Assembly: GCA_002007465.1 (NCBI GenBank)
Contig: LNAC01000036.1
Location: 4,719,250 to 4,783,249, forward strand
Length of the DNA stretch: 64,000 bases
Direction of reading: 5' to 3'
Origin: Ailurus styani
Lineage: Eukaryota > Chordata > Mammalia > Carnivora > Ailuridae
The number at the start of each line of letters is the position of its first letter. Within the stretch, counting starts at the first letter, position 1. The position numbers and the translations under genes are program-made. The notes beneath the pieces were generated by a model. The model did no database searches and had not been told where the DNA came from. It saw only the letters and a list, made by a program, of their open reading frames with translations. This document shows positions 1-10,290 of this stretch, piece by piece.

Positions 1-239
1 AAGTCTTTTTCCAGACACTCAGAAATGGTGTGTTACCAGCTCTCTGGGCATCCCTTAGCCTAGTCAAGTTGCACATAAAATACTTCATCACAGATATTTT
101 AATAACAGTCCCCCTCTACGTCTCTAGTGCACTGTCCTTAAAAAGCACTATGTCTTCTCTACTGGGCCCTCTGAGGCAAGCTGATAGGTATAATTACCTC
201 CTCAAGTTAATATGTATGCCTCTCTCCTTTTCTTCATTC
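1..239. other. Unique sequence, no feature seen
   Basis: AT-moderate sequence with no open frame of note, no tandem repeat and no repeat family that I recognise. Confidence 0.5.
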
Positions 240-500
240 CTTTACTCTTTCAATTAAATATTTATTGAGTACCTACTGTGTGCTAGGTACTGTGCTAGAA
301 GTGCTGGCACAGAGTGCCTCCCAGTGCAGAGGCAGAGACAGGCAGTGAACCATCAATTCTACAAATAATTATTGGATTACCATGGTGGTAAGTGCCATAA
401 AGGAGAAGTGAAGGCTCTGTCTGAGATGACGGGGAGACTCGGAAAGGGAAGAGAAATGTTCCACTGAGCTTTGTGACATCAGCAAGGGGGGGCAGAGGCA
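240..500 (-). repeat. L2 LINE 3' end, antisense
   Basis: The stretch TATTTATTGAGTACCTACTG followed by a GTGCTAGGTACTGTGCTAG-like run is the reverse complement of the conserved L2 3' terminus. The match decays to the right, where only the loose pattern of the L2 3' region remains. This is an ancient mammalian LINE relic with no coding capacity. Confidence 0.7.
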
Positions 501-689
501 GAGTAGGGGGCACAAATGTCTATGACAGACCCAGAGATGTCAGGCTGGTGCCATCCCCTCCGTACCCAGCAAATGGCCAGCCACCTGTTTTCCTTAATGC
601 ATAGTGCGATCTGGTCCCCTTTCACTTGATTCTTTTCCATAATGTTGACTGTCAGGAAGTTACCCCAATTGCTCTCCTATGTCCTTGAC

Positions 690-1033
690 CAAGGACCGGC
701 AGACATTTTCTGGAAAGGGCCAGAGAGTAAGTATTCTAGGCTTTGTGGTCCAGACAGCCTGTTGTTGGAGCTCTGCAGCCTACCACCGTGGGGCAAAAGC
801 AGCCATGGATGATATGTACATGAGTGAGTGTAGCTGTGTTCCAATAAAACTTTATCTGTGGACGCTGAAATTTGAACTTCATATACTTTTTACATGTCAC
901 AGAATATGATTCTCCTTTTGAGTTTGTCTACCATTTAAAAATGTAGAAAACCACCCTTAGTCCATGGGCTGGCCATATCCAAACAGGTGGGGAGCTGGAT
1001 CTGGGGGGCTGCAGTTTGCCAGTGCTGCTCCTG
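690..1033 (+). mobile_element. hAT-Charlie-type non-autonomous DNA transposon, copy 1
   Basis: The element begins near CCGGCAGACATTTTCTGG, runs through AAAGGGCCAGAGAGTAAGTA and the internal TGTTCCAATAAAACTTTAT, and ends near TGCAGTTTGCCAGTGCTG. The ends are degenerate inverted repeats of the CAGGGGT(T/C)GGCAAACT type. Two further copies of the same family lie at 22030-22379 and 63362-63572. It codes for nothing; members of this class were moved by a hAT transposase supplied elsewhere. Confidence 0.8.
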
Positions 1034-1239
1034 ACTAACTTTCCAGCTACCCTACAGACTGCTTTCTCCCCCTGCCTGCCCCATCAGCCCCCCGCCCCAA
1101 ACGTCTCCAAAAATCAAGCTCATTGCTCCAGTGAAGTCACCTTTTCCTCATATTCTGGTTTTTGTTCCTCTGGGAATGGTGGGACAGAAAAAAAAAACCA
1201 AAACGCAGAACCACCGTTGTAGCCATGCTGGGCTGTTAG

Positions 1240-1795
1240 AACTTCTCACACCCGCCAGGCACATTCCTCCCTTCCCCGGCTTCCACCCTCTCCTCTCCAC
1301 GGCAAACTTCTCTGAAGACTTGTGTCTACTCCCTGTGGCTGTTTCATCACCTCCCACTCCTCACTCTGCACCCCCTCCAATCTGGCTTCCACCCCATCGT
1401 GCCACAAAAACAGCTCCCACAAAGGTCACCGATGACCTCAGTGTTGCTAAATCCAAAGGACATTCTTCAGTTCTCATCTTACTTGCAGTTGACATGGTTG
1501 ACCGCTCTCTCCTTCTTGAAAATACTCTTTCTGACTCTGGCTGCCCTTTCTCTTCCTGCGCTGTGTACCTTCTCTCCACTACCAGGTCCCTACCTGTTGG
1601 AATTGCTAAAGGCCGAAGCCAGGGTCTGTTTACCTTCTCCCTTGAGCTACTCTTTTTGGGTGATCACACATCTATAGCTCCCATCCTGAGCTCTTTGAGC
1701 CACAGCCCATCCCTCTCTCCAGTGCTTACCTGACATCTCCTCTCAGATGTCTTAAAGCACCTCACACTTCACCTGTCCCAAACCTAAATCATCCA
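1240..1795 (+). pseudogene. L2 LINE internal region with reverse-transcriptase relic
   Basis: One plus-strand frame stays open for 200 codons (1131-1733). Around 1422-1541 it encodes KVTDDLSVAKSKGHSSVLIL followed by a VDMVDRSLLLENTL-like run. This resembles the L2/CR1-clade reverse transcriptase around the first catalytic aspartate region, where family members have a D-L-S-x-A-F-D-T-V-D-H-type motif. Here that motif is decayed (the F-D pair is lost), so the enzyme is dead. Direction agrees with the L2 3' ends downstream at 2845 and 3195. The open frame looks like a surviving accident in an old LINE, not a gene. Confidence 0.65.
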
Positions 1796-1799
1796 CTCA

Positions 1800-1965
1800 T
1801 CCAACTGTGCACTCAGTTAACAAGCAGTTACTGAGCACTTGCTATCTGTCAGAGGCTGTACTAGTTGCCAAGGACACCATTTTCAGTAAAAGGAGACAAG
1901 AGTCCTGCCCTTGAAGGGGGCTTGTAGTCCACAGGGGAGACCCATATTGACCACACCTTCATACC
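1800..1965 (-). repeat. L2 3' end fragment, antisense, inside plus-strand L2
   Basis: GTTACTGAGCACTTGCTATC and a later GAGTCCTGCCCTTGAAGGGG-like run match the reverse complement of the L2 3' end (inverse of the ...GGGCAGGGAC... and ...AGTGCTCAATAAA... blocks). Its orientation is opposite to the flanking L2 sequence, so it is either a separate insertion or an inversion. Confidence 0.6.
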
Positions 1966-1989
1966 TCTGATTCCCCCAACTCATCTCTC

Positions 1990-2845
1990 TACCACACTGG
2001 CCCTGTCCTGTTGTCTGTATCTAGGGGATTAGCAGTATAGCCTGAGGAGTGCTAGACACCTCCCTCTCCCTTACCAAAATCCCACAGTCTACCTGCCATT
2101 CCTGTGGACTTACACTTAAAGTATCCCTTGAGATCATTTCTCCCCATCCCCACTGCTGCCCTCCCAGTCCTGGCCACCACCATCTCTCCTGCTGGGCCAC
2201 TGGTTCATCACTCTAGCCCTACTCTTCAGCCAAGTCATCTTTCAAAGATAAAACTCTCGCCATGCCCCCTCCTTCCTCTCCTACATAGGATGACACCAAT
2301 TAAAGAATTTCTAAGACTTTCCATTGTTCTTAGAAGAAAGAGTGGGAGCTTCTCAGCTAAAACCCCACATGCCCCTGCTGGCTCTACCAGCTTCATCTCC
2401 ACACACAACTCCTCCCCTCCCCCACCGTGATCTGGCTTCCCTGGATTGTTCCAGGCTCTCATTCTCATTGCTCTTCTTTTCCACTTTGAGGCGTGCTACT
2501 CCCTTAACTGGGAATGCTGCAGTCTCCTTCCTCTGCCTGGATGTTTCTGACTACCCCCTTGGATCTCAGTTCTATCATCACTTCCTCAACAAGGCCTTCC
2601 CCGACTTCTCTGCTCTGTTAGACTCTCCTGCAAGAGCTTCAGACAGATCCCTGCGCCACTCCTCATGGCATTGCCACACTGCAATTTACGTCCGAAGGTT
2701 TGATGCTTTAATTAATATTTGCCTTCCCAGTAGTTCCCCAAGGACAGGGATTCTGTCTCTTTTTACTGAGCAGTCTGTTTTCAGCAACTAGCACAGTGTC
2801 TCCTAGAAAGTAAGTCCTCAGTAACTATTTGTTAATCGGGTAGAT
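1990..2845 (+). repeat. L2 LINE 3' portion
   Basis: CT-rich L2 body sequence leads into a recognisable L2 3' end: TTCCTCTGCCTGGATGTTTC, then CTTCCTCAACAAGGCCTTCC, then AGGACAGGGATTCTGTCTC and a terminal AGTAACTATTTGTTAAT. Open frames here (for example 2324-2791) are LINE remnants without a recognised domain. Confidence 0.75.
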
Positions 2846-2904
2846 AGATCGCTGGCTGGATGGATGCATGCTTGCATGCTTGCATACCATTTCCCTGTTT
2901 GTAG

Positions 2905-3195
2905 CATTTTTCCTATCCATCCTTCAAGGTCACTTCAAATGCCACCTCCTACAGGAAGTTTTCCCTGATACTCTCGGTGAAACTTCACCTCCCTCTCGCA
3001 TCCCTAAGCTCTGTGTGTAACTCTGCCATAGCATCGATTGCCTTTCACCTCATGTTACCATGATCATAGATGGTGTCCTCGTGGTTTGGGTGTTTCCAGA
3101 CATCCAGGACGAGTTTTGCTCATCTTTGTATCTCTCACTTGGCATGGTGCCTTGGACATGGGAGGCACTCAATAAATACTTGCAGAATTGATTTC
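2905..3195 (+). repeat. Second L2 3' end in tandem
   Basis: CACTTCAAATGCCACCTCCT and CAGGAAGTTTTCCCTGATAC, then GGCACTCAATAAATACTTGC, are the hallmark blocks of the L2 3' terminus, here better preserved than in the copy ending at 2845. Two L2 termini within 350 bp in the same orientation mean two independent insertions. Confidence 0.85.
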
Positions 3196-3199
3196 TTTA

Positions 3200-4059
3200 T
3201 ATCATCCAGGTCATTCTAACGCAGACAACAATCCATCCTCGAAACATCATGTTGTAACCACAGATAGAGGCCGAGCAAGGGAAACTCTGCCGCTTTCCCC
3301 TCTGTCATGTCCCTCCTCCTCTTGCCCTGGGGGTTACTAGCCACCCCAAGGTCTTCTCTCTCCCCAACCTCCTTCCAGACACAATGCAAAATTTCTGCAT
3401 CCTCACTCACTATTACTTTTCTGAGTTGGTGGCTGTTCAGCAAATTTATTAACAAGTTTCTTCACTGCCTAGGGACCCATTTCATTCTGCCTGCTGATTT
3501 GTTACATTTAATTTTTCTAAGAATTCCCTTACCTGTGTTTTTATCAACAGCTGTGTTTACATGGCCTTAATTACTTCCTAATTGTATATATCCATCCCTT
3601 ACCCTCTCGTTTTCTTGCTGAAGTCTGATGACTAAAACAAGAACCCGGGAGCTCACTCAGCCTTCTCTCTTCCCCATTGCGATGGAAAGGGCTTTGAAAA
3701 AGTTGGAATAGCTCATACAGTTTACCTGTTCCTGACATTGTAATTACATTTAAAAAGTTGATAATGTGATTCCGTTTTAGCGCCCCTGGTGTTTTGCAAT
3801 CCTCATAAGTTCAGTTATTACCGATCCCTATTTTGTTTCTGTTCCCACTTGCACTTTCTTATGTACCATGAGCTCCAATCTGCCTGGTATTTTGGGAGAC
3901 TAGGTTCTATTCAGTTGAATATTCTGGTTAGCCGCGTTAGCGTTTGGTGTGTATGCACCCCCTAATTTTCATTAAATTAAAAGCACCATAAAATGTCTTT
4001 CACTGTATGGCTAAGGTAATTATTTAAAACACAAATGACGTGTTGTCCATGCCAGATAA
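3200..4059. other. Unique sequence, possibly conserved non-coding
   Basis: No repeat family is recognised. From about 3700 to 4055 the sequence is AT-rich with complex composition (TAATTACATTTAAAAAG near 3740, GTTAGCCGCGTTAGCG near 3931, TAATTATTTAAAAC near 4018), the kind of texture seen in conserved non-coding elements. No coding frame of note was found. Confidence 0.35.
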
Positions 4060-4215
4060 TGTATCAAAGGCTTAACAAGTATTTCCCCATTTAATCCTGA
4101 CAGAAATCCTGGGAACTGGCTTCTCTCTCTGAGCAGGCTGCTGCACGCAGATGCTAAATAGCCTGGTCAAGGCCACAGGACCAGGAGTAGGGGACTCAGG
4201 ATTCTTGACTCCAAA
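4060..4215 (-). repeat. MIR SINE, antisense
   Basis: AAGTATTTCCCCATTTAATC, then GCCTGGTCAAGGCCACAGGA, then GACTCAGGATTCTTGACTCC, follow the order of a reverse-complemented MIR core: the ATTTAATCC block, the CAAGGTCACA block and the tRNA-like head. Confidence 0.65.
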
Positions 4216-4219
4216 ACTC

Positions 4220-5484
4220 TAACCCATAGTGATGGAATTCTTGGTCATCTCCTTTCTCTGATGATCCAGAGGGCCCCTCTCAGTTGCTCCAGGCTGTCCT
4301 GAGGAGCACCGGTTAGGACTTTGCCATGGCCCAGATGGTGTAGGGGCTCTTCCTGGATTGGATTGTCCTGTCTTCCTTCTTGCCTTCTGGTCCCCACAGG
4401 GGCTTTGAAATGTATGCATTATAAATAGGTTCTAAGGTTCTGGGCCCAAAGGACTGTGAGAATGGAGAGGTTGGTGCATTAAGAGTCGGTTTTAAGTCTT
4501 AGTTCAAATCCCTTAAAAAAAAAAAATCTAAGAATCTTAGACTACACCTGATATGGGAGACCCGGATCAGTCAGTCCATCAACAAATCTTTATTAAATGC
4601 TGCTGAATGCAAGGCCCCACGCTCGGGGCCGTGGGCAGCTATCCGAGTAGCTCTGGGTTTTACAGTAGAATTGTGATTTCCAGCTTTTGATGAAAAGGAC
4701 TATTTATGGCATGCCAGCACTTATGGGGCTTATGGCTGGTAAGTCTGTTTAAGCCTGCAACTGAGATTGAGGCTTTTTCTTGAGGGAAGAAGAAAACAAA
4801 ACCAAGCACCCATCCCTCTGGAAGTGTGTAAGCTGAGCTCTCATGTTATGACACAGTGGGAACTCGGCTGAAATTGGCTTCCCTGGGAAAAACAATAAGC
4901 AGGAGGCCACTTGAGCTCACCGTTTCTGCACGAAGGGTAAGGATGAGATTTAAAAAGAAAAAAAAAGCCCCACATTTTCCATGGGCTGTCTCAAGTACGC
5001 CCATTTTTCCTTTAAATGACTCTGAACTTATCTTGCCATTTGGAAATGCTAACCGTCGGAAAGGGCAATTAGCATGGGATACGTAGACTGGTTGAGAAAT
5101 GGGGAGTGCGGGGTGGGGAGGAGAAGGAAAGAACGGGTTGTCGGAACCCGCAGAGCTGCCTGTAGGCATGGTGTCGCACGTCCAGACCGAGTTTCAAACG
5201 TGAATGGCTGGGGATGAGGGTGTGGGGGGGGCACTGCACATGCAGAGGGCACCAGGGCAGGCCAGAGGGACACTTCCCTGGAGAGCCAGCGGAAGGTTCC
5301 CGGGGCTGCGGGCGTGGCTAGCGGCAGAGTGCCACCACGGCAGGGACGACCCAGGGAAGGTGAAGATTTCCTTCTCCTTCCAGACCCTACATCTCCTAAA
5401 GAGGCATCTCTGGGTAAACCGTGAAGGCATGTACATTGCTTTGCCTCTGGCTAGGATACAGTTTCTCGGAGTAGCAGAGAGTCA
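4220..5484. other. Unique sequence with a GC-rich segment
   Basis: No repeat family recognised. The part at 5150-5350 is GC-rich and contains several CpGs (GTGTCGCACGTCC, GGGCTGCGGGCGTGG, CCACCACGGCAGGGACGAC), unusual for this window. It does not reach the length of a CpG island and has no clear promoter motif. An A-run sits at 4952-4965. Confidence 0.4.
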
Positions 5485-5755
5485 GAGATCAGCCCGCGGG
5501 CTCCGGAGCCTGACTGCTTAGGTCCGAATCCTTACTAGCCATGTGACCTAAGGCAAACATCTCAATCTCTTCTTGTGCTTCTGTTTCTTCATCTGCCAAA
5601 TGGGGACGTTGATGATACCGTACGTACTGTGGGAGGATTGTGGGAGGACCCAATGAAATAATACGTGGAAACCGGAACCTGTAGAACGGTGCTCGGCACA
5701 AAGCATGTACTTAAACAAATGAGCTGTTGCTGTCATTATTATTTTAATAATAAAA
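5485..5755 (+). repeat. MIR SINE
   Basis: CGAATCCTTACTAGCCATGT (tRNA-like B box region), then ATGTGACCTAAGGCAAAC, then CTTCATCTGCCAAATGGGGA, then the GTGCTCGGCACAAAGCATG end, follow the MIR consensus from head to tail. This is one of the most complete MIRs in the window. Confidence 0.85.
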
Positions 5756-8649
5756 TAGAGTCTCACTCCACAGTGTGGCTTCGAGGGATAGATTTAGGGG
5801 CCAGAGCTAGGCACATTTCGGGACTCTTAGCTACCCAAGAGAAGTTATCACACACTGGATTAGACTGGCCAAAATGATGCAAAGGCTCGCTGTGGTCATA
5901 TGGACATGATGGCGATCATTTCTTCTTCACTCGTCTTTTGGGGAAGTCTAACCATGATCTCTGACAACTCTTTATAACACTGCTGTCCTAACACAGAGAA
6001 AATTAGAAGAAAAGCAGAGAGAATTCAACTTCGGATGGAGTGTTCTACCTGTAGGTAATTTCAACTCTTCCAAACTGCCTTTATCCCCACAAAAACAAGG
6101 ATGGGAGAAGGAAAATGGAATACCACAGGTCGCAATCCTGGAGAGTGGTTATGACCCAGAAGAACAGAGGTTGGGACCCCAAACTCCCATGTCCTGGTGG
6201 CTGCAAGTCTCCGATAAACGGCTGCTGTGTGGTGAGGTGCTGCCAATGCAAATGTGTGTTTTAATGGCCATCGTACTACCTTTGCAGGCAGTGTCTGGGT
6301 CTGTGGGCGCTCAGTGTCCATAAAGCCCGAAGGAGAGGCTTGGGGAGCAGCATGAGGGGTCTATTCTGTGGTCCTCTGATGTCATGTTTCCCACACACTC
6401 GCTGACAGGTTGGGATGGGTATCAGGGGGGACAAGATTAGTCTGTGTATTTAATTCACGGAGACAAAAATGCTGGCTGACCTCAGCCAATGGGTAGGAAA
6501 GATTCTTGAGGCTCCTCCTGTAGGGTCATCAGAGCCCGAGTGTGGTTGGGCGCGTCCCTGTAGAGGTAATATCAGAGAGGCAGCCATCTCTGAGAAGCCA
6601 GAGAGCTGTATTTCTTGCACCTGGAGGAAAAAGCTGTACCCGCCATGTGGGGGTTGGAAAATGTCCTAGCCAGATCAGGAAAGAAGCTTCCAGCTTCTGG
6701 CCAGGCTCTCTCCAGAGAAGCTAGGGCAAGCTACAGACCTTAGGAAGACGTGGAGGTTTATGTGGGAATAGACCTGACAGGAGAAGACCCTGCAGTATCT
6801 ATAGCACCCAAGTCCTTACTTCTGGCACTAGAACCTAGTCCAAATGATGGTCATTTGGAGACCCAGGGAATGGAGCCTCAGACTGTAGTTTGTGCTAACA
6901 TCAATTGGTGTGGTCTGTTCATTCACTGTAGAAGTTTTATATGGTGCATTGTGACCACAGCCTCTGGTATTGGGAAGCATCTTGACCATGCTTCATTGAT
7001 GGCTACTGCCTACAATGTGAGGAAGCCCTGGAGTTGTTCCATGTACAACCTGTACATCCTTACATGGTAGCCCTGGTCCTATAGGAGTTTCTTCCTACAT
7101 TTGTGTGGAGGTTTAATAAATTAAACCTAAGTATTATTTCCTCTCCCTCTTCAGAAGGATTATGAAATTTACCAAAAGCAACCGGTTCTGCCTTCTGTTC
7201 ACATCAATGAGTGGTAACCAACTATTTGTGTAGTTTGCATTTAGAATGAATTTCTTGGGTGGTGGGATTTTATAATCATTTAGTCTATAATTGATATCTC
7301 AAGTGAGATACTTTACCCTTGTGGAAATTTCTGCCTCCGGCCATTGTTCTCTCCACAGTGCTCACTGACTCTTTCCACGGGTCAGCAGGGTTCTGGATTT
7401 TCTTCATTTAGACCTCTTTGCTGTTGGGGGCCCAGCAGTCTTGGAATGGTCCCGATGAGGCAGCTTCTGGTCTAGTAACCCACTGTGGCCTCTCTGTGGT
7501 GGTATGGCCAGTTCTCCTTGATTTTGCTTCAGCTGTGTGGTAGGCCTGTGGCTCAGATGAAATTTGGCCAGCACTGGACTTTCTCATCAGCAGAGTAGGA
7601 AGCTGTTGCCAGGATATTTTCTTTTTTTAATCTAAGACCTTAGGCTATTAGGCTATTATTCATAAAAATGTCCTCAAACCAAAAACTCACCTCTGATTTT
7701 TTTACCAGTTCCCAGAAAATAGCCCTCATTACTATGATGCTTATTATGGAAAATCCATTCAATGTGAGTTCTGGCAAATTCGAAATACTCTGTTTGCTTC
7801 TGTCAGAATGGGAACCACGTCTAGGCACCATCCCTCTCCCCTTCCTTGGCTTGGTCCATCTTTCCTCTAATAAACCCCAGCATCAGGTGGGGGCTGAGGA
7901 GGCTTGTGGCAGCCCCTGTGGGGGCTGGCAATTCCAAGTTGTGCAGCCCTGTGCTGGGGCCACGGGGCTTTGGAAGAGACCCCCGGTCCCCTCCTCACCC
8001 CAGCTTTTGAAAGCAACTCATCTCTGATCTATCCAGGGATCTGCGTTTTCGTGTCTTTAAATAACAGCTCAGCTGCATGGGCTGGCTTCTCTGGCTCTGA
8101 AACGTTCATATCTGGTGTCTTTGCTTTCTTTTGTGTAATTAAAAAAAAAAAAAAAAGCAAAGCTTTGATATCCCCTGAAGGAAAGTGCTACAGAAATACA
8201 GGTCTTTCCTCTCACTTGAAGGAAATACATACAAGATTCCAGACCATTCTTTCAGATGCTTGCTTTTTTTTTTCTTTTTAAAACAGGAAGTCAGATTTCT
8301 TTTCTGTCCTCAACTTAATTTGATCGGCTTATCAAAAAACCATTTCTGCCCCCTTTTTATTTTAAATCTGGTGCCACAGGAGTTTGTGCTTGAATAGGGA
8401 CAACTTGGGTAGCCATTCAGAAGATGCACGAACTGCCCCATGTGGATGCATTCTCAGCAGAATAGCAGCTGTAGAACAGAACCATGGAGCGGAATCGCAA
8501 TCACAGAACCAGTACAGAAAAAGAAACGAGGAAACCCTTCTCTCACATTGAAGTACCGGGCAATACCGTTTTGGAAGCAATCGTGAGGATATCCGGTGAC
8601 ATGTCGGTGACATGTGTATAGTGCTTGGGACAGAGCGGGGGATTCCTAC
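5756..8649. other. Long unique stretch, no gene found
   Basis: I see no recognisable repeat apart from short homopolymers, including A-runs near 8141-8156. A near-palindromic GTTTAATAAATTAAACC lies at 7110-7126. Open frames are at most 125 codons and none shows a known motif or a sensible exon structure. Some of this may be repeat sequence too old for me to recognise. Confidence 0.4.
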
Positions 8650-8879
8650 CTTTGTTCCCTCAGCATGGGCAGTCTGCCTGGAAGAGGTGGACATTCCCGA
8701 CTCCTCCTGAAGATCACCATTTTGGACATTAGGTTTCTCTCCTTCCTTTGCTGTCTTGTAGTTCAGTTCCTGTTGTTTCAGGTTAATCATTGTTGGGATG
8801 GGGGCTGGCCTCCCCATTACTGGCTGGCAGCCAAAGCTCAAGACAGCTGTTTCCTCTGTCAGGTTCTGTTGCATCCACA
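8650..8879 (-). other. Exon-like open segment, unidentified
   Basis: A minus-strand frame is open for 183 codons (8362-8913). Within it, 230 bases read as an internal exon candidate. On the minus strand they follow CATCTAACTCAG (acceptor-like AG at 8881-8880) and end in ACAAAG followed by GTAGGA (donor-like GT at 8649-8648). The encoded peptide (for example NLKQQELNYKTAKEGEKP) is mixed and hydrophilic, more like coding sequence than most chance frames here. I do not recognise the protein. Against it: a frame this long is expected about once by chance in 64 kb, the acceptor has a weak pyrimidine tract, and no partner exons were found. Confidence 0.2.
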
Positions 8880-8929
8880 CTGAGTTAGATGTGAAAGACC
8901 CAACAAGTGTCAACGCAAGGCTGATGGTG

Positions 8930-10012
8930 TCTTTTTATTATTTGGGGGGGCTAAAGTGAGAAACTGGAAGTCAGAAGACATGTGAATAAATGTGGAAGAT
9001 TGAGAGTGTCCTGTAACTTTGCTGTCTTCCCAAGCTCCACTAAAACAATGGCAAAGCAAAGGTATAAACCTATTAAAGGCAAAGAAAAATGGAAAGAAAA
9101 TGACATTGAACAAAAAAGACACGTAATACTTTGGGACATGAAAAATGGAGAGTTGAGTGCCGTCTTGGCAGCATGGAGAGTGATGCCCACAGAGGAGAAA
9201 GCTAAGAAGCAAGTCAGCTAGCCTCCAGGAACAGTGCAAACAAAGGCTCAGGAACTGGCAGCACCAACCAACTAACTCTCAAAGCTGGGAGAGGGTGGGA
9301 AGGAAGAGAGGAGGATTGGCAGAAGAGTGATCTCAGGAGGTCTCTTTTCCCAATCCAAATATCCAGACCCACTGTTCCTCTCTTCTCCAGCTGGAAGGAG
9401 GAGATTTAATCCTTGGGTAATTGAGCCAGCGAGTATTCAGATCGAGGGAATAGCAGGGAACAGCTCTAAGTTGGATGGAAAACGGGTTAAGATCTAAGTG
9501 TCCTTACTAGGGGGCTCCTAGGAGGCTGACCTGTATGTGCCCACTCCCTCCAAGCTGGGGATTAGAGCATTCCTCCAGACACATAGACTTCCCCAAGAGG
9601 GAAGTCACAGATTCTCTGCGGAATTCCACAGTGAAGTGGCTGACCCCTTGCTTACAAACCCCACAGTGAAGCCACCACCCCATGAGCCCTGCACTTGGAT
9701 GCAGAAATCCCTGTCACTGTGGAGCGCCTTTTCCACATACAAGCAGGCAGCCAAAGATCAGCAGAAATAAATCACATCCTAGAATTGGTAGCCTAAGAGA
9801 GATGAGAAGCTAGAGCAGCTATGGAATAAACCCAGGATGTTATCAAAGGCAATGCAGCAGAAATAAAATAGTCAGAGAATGGGGTCAGAAGAGCAAGTTG
9901 AGGAATTTGCACAGAAAGTAGAACAAAAAAGACAGAAATACAGAAAATAGAGAAAATGATGCAAAGATTGGAGGATTACACCGGGAGGGATAGCATCTGG
10001 CTGTCAACTACA
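8930..10012 (+). repeat. Probable old L1-like LINE sequence
   Basis: From about 9830 the A-rich sense-strand texture (AGTAGAACAAAAAAGACAGA, GAAAATAGAGAAAATGATGC, TTGGAGGATTACACCGGGAG) matches what I recall of old L1/HAL1 internal sequence. The left part (8930-9820) is less clear and may be unique or another repeat. A 79-codon open frame at 8982-9221 shows no known motif. Confidence 0.4.
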
Positions 10013-10290
10013 CAGGGGTTGCTAGCCATTTTTCTGCCATAGACCCCCCTGGCAATCTGGTGAAACCTTGTGACCCCTTCTCAGAATAATGTTTTAAAGT
10101 GCGTCAAATGCATAGGACTACAAAGAAAGCCAATTACATTTGAATACAGTTGTCAAAATGTTAGAAAGTGAAATGGCGATATAGTAGTATATGTGCTTTT
10201 TATGTGCACACAAAACACAAGATCTAGAGGTGGGCACTACTGTAATTTTGAGGTAGCAATGAGCATAAATGTTATTTCCAGCTCTTTGCA
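10013..10290 (+). mobile_element. Ancient DNA-transposon-like repeat, copy A
   Basis: The block starts CAGGGGTTGCTAGCCATTTT and continues GGCAATCTGGTGAAACC, ACCCCTTCTCAGAATAATG and AAGTGCGTCAAATGCATAGG. The same series of blocks recurs at 21624-22460 (GGCAATTTGGTGAGGCC, CCCTTCCTAGAATACTG, AAGTGCCTAAACC). The two copies define one interspersed family; I take it as a hAT-like MER but cannot name the subfamily. Confidence 0.6.

Noticed and set aside
1131..1733. Longest open frame, 200 codons, plus strand
   Set aside because: It runs over L2 LINE sequence and encodes a decayed L2 reverse-transcriptase motif; no intact catalytic residues.
3779..3795. Possible second CTCF site (GCGCCCCTGGTG)
   Set aside because: Only part of the core fits; several key positions are off in the best alignment.
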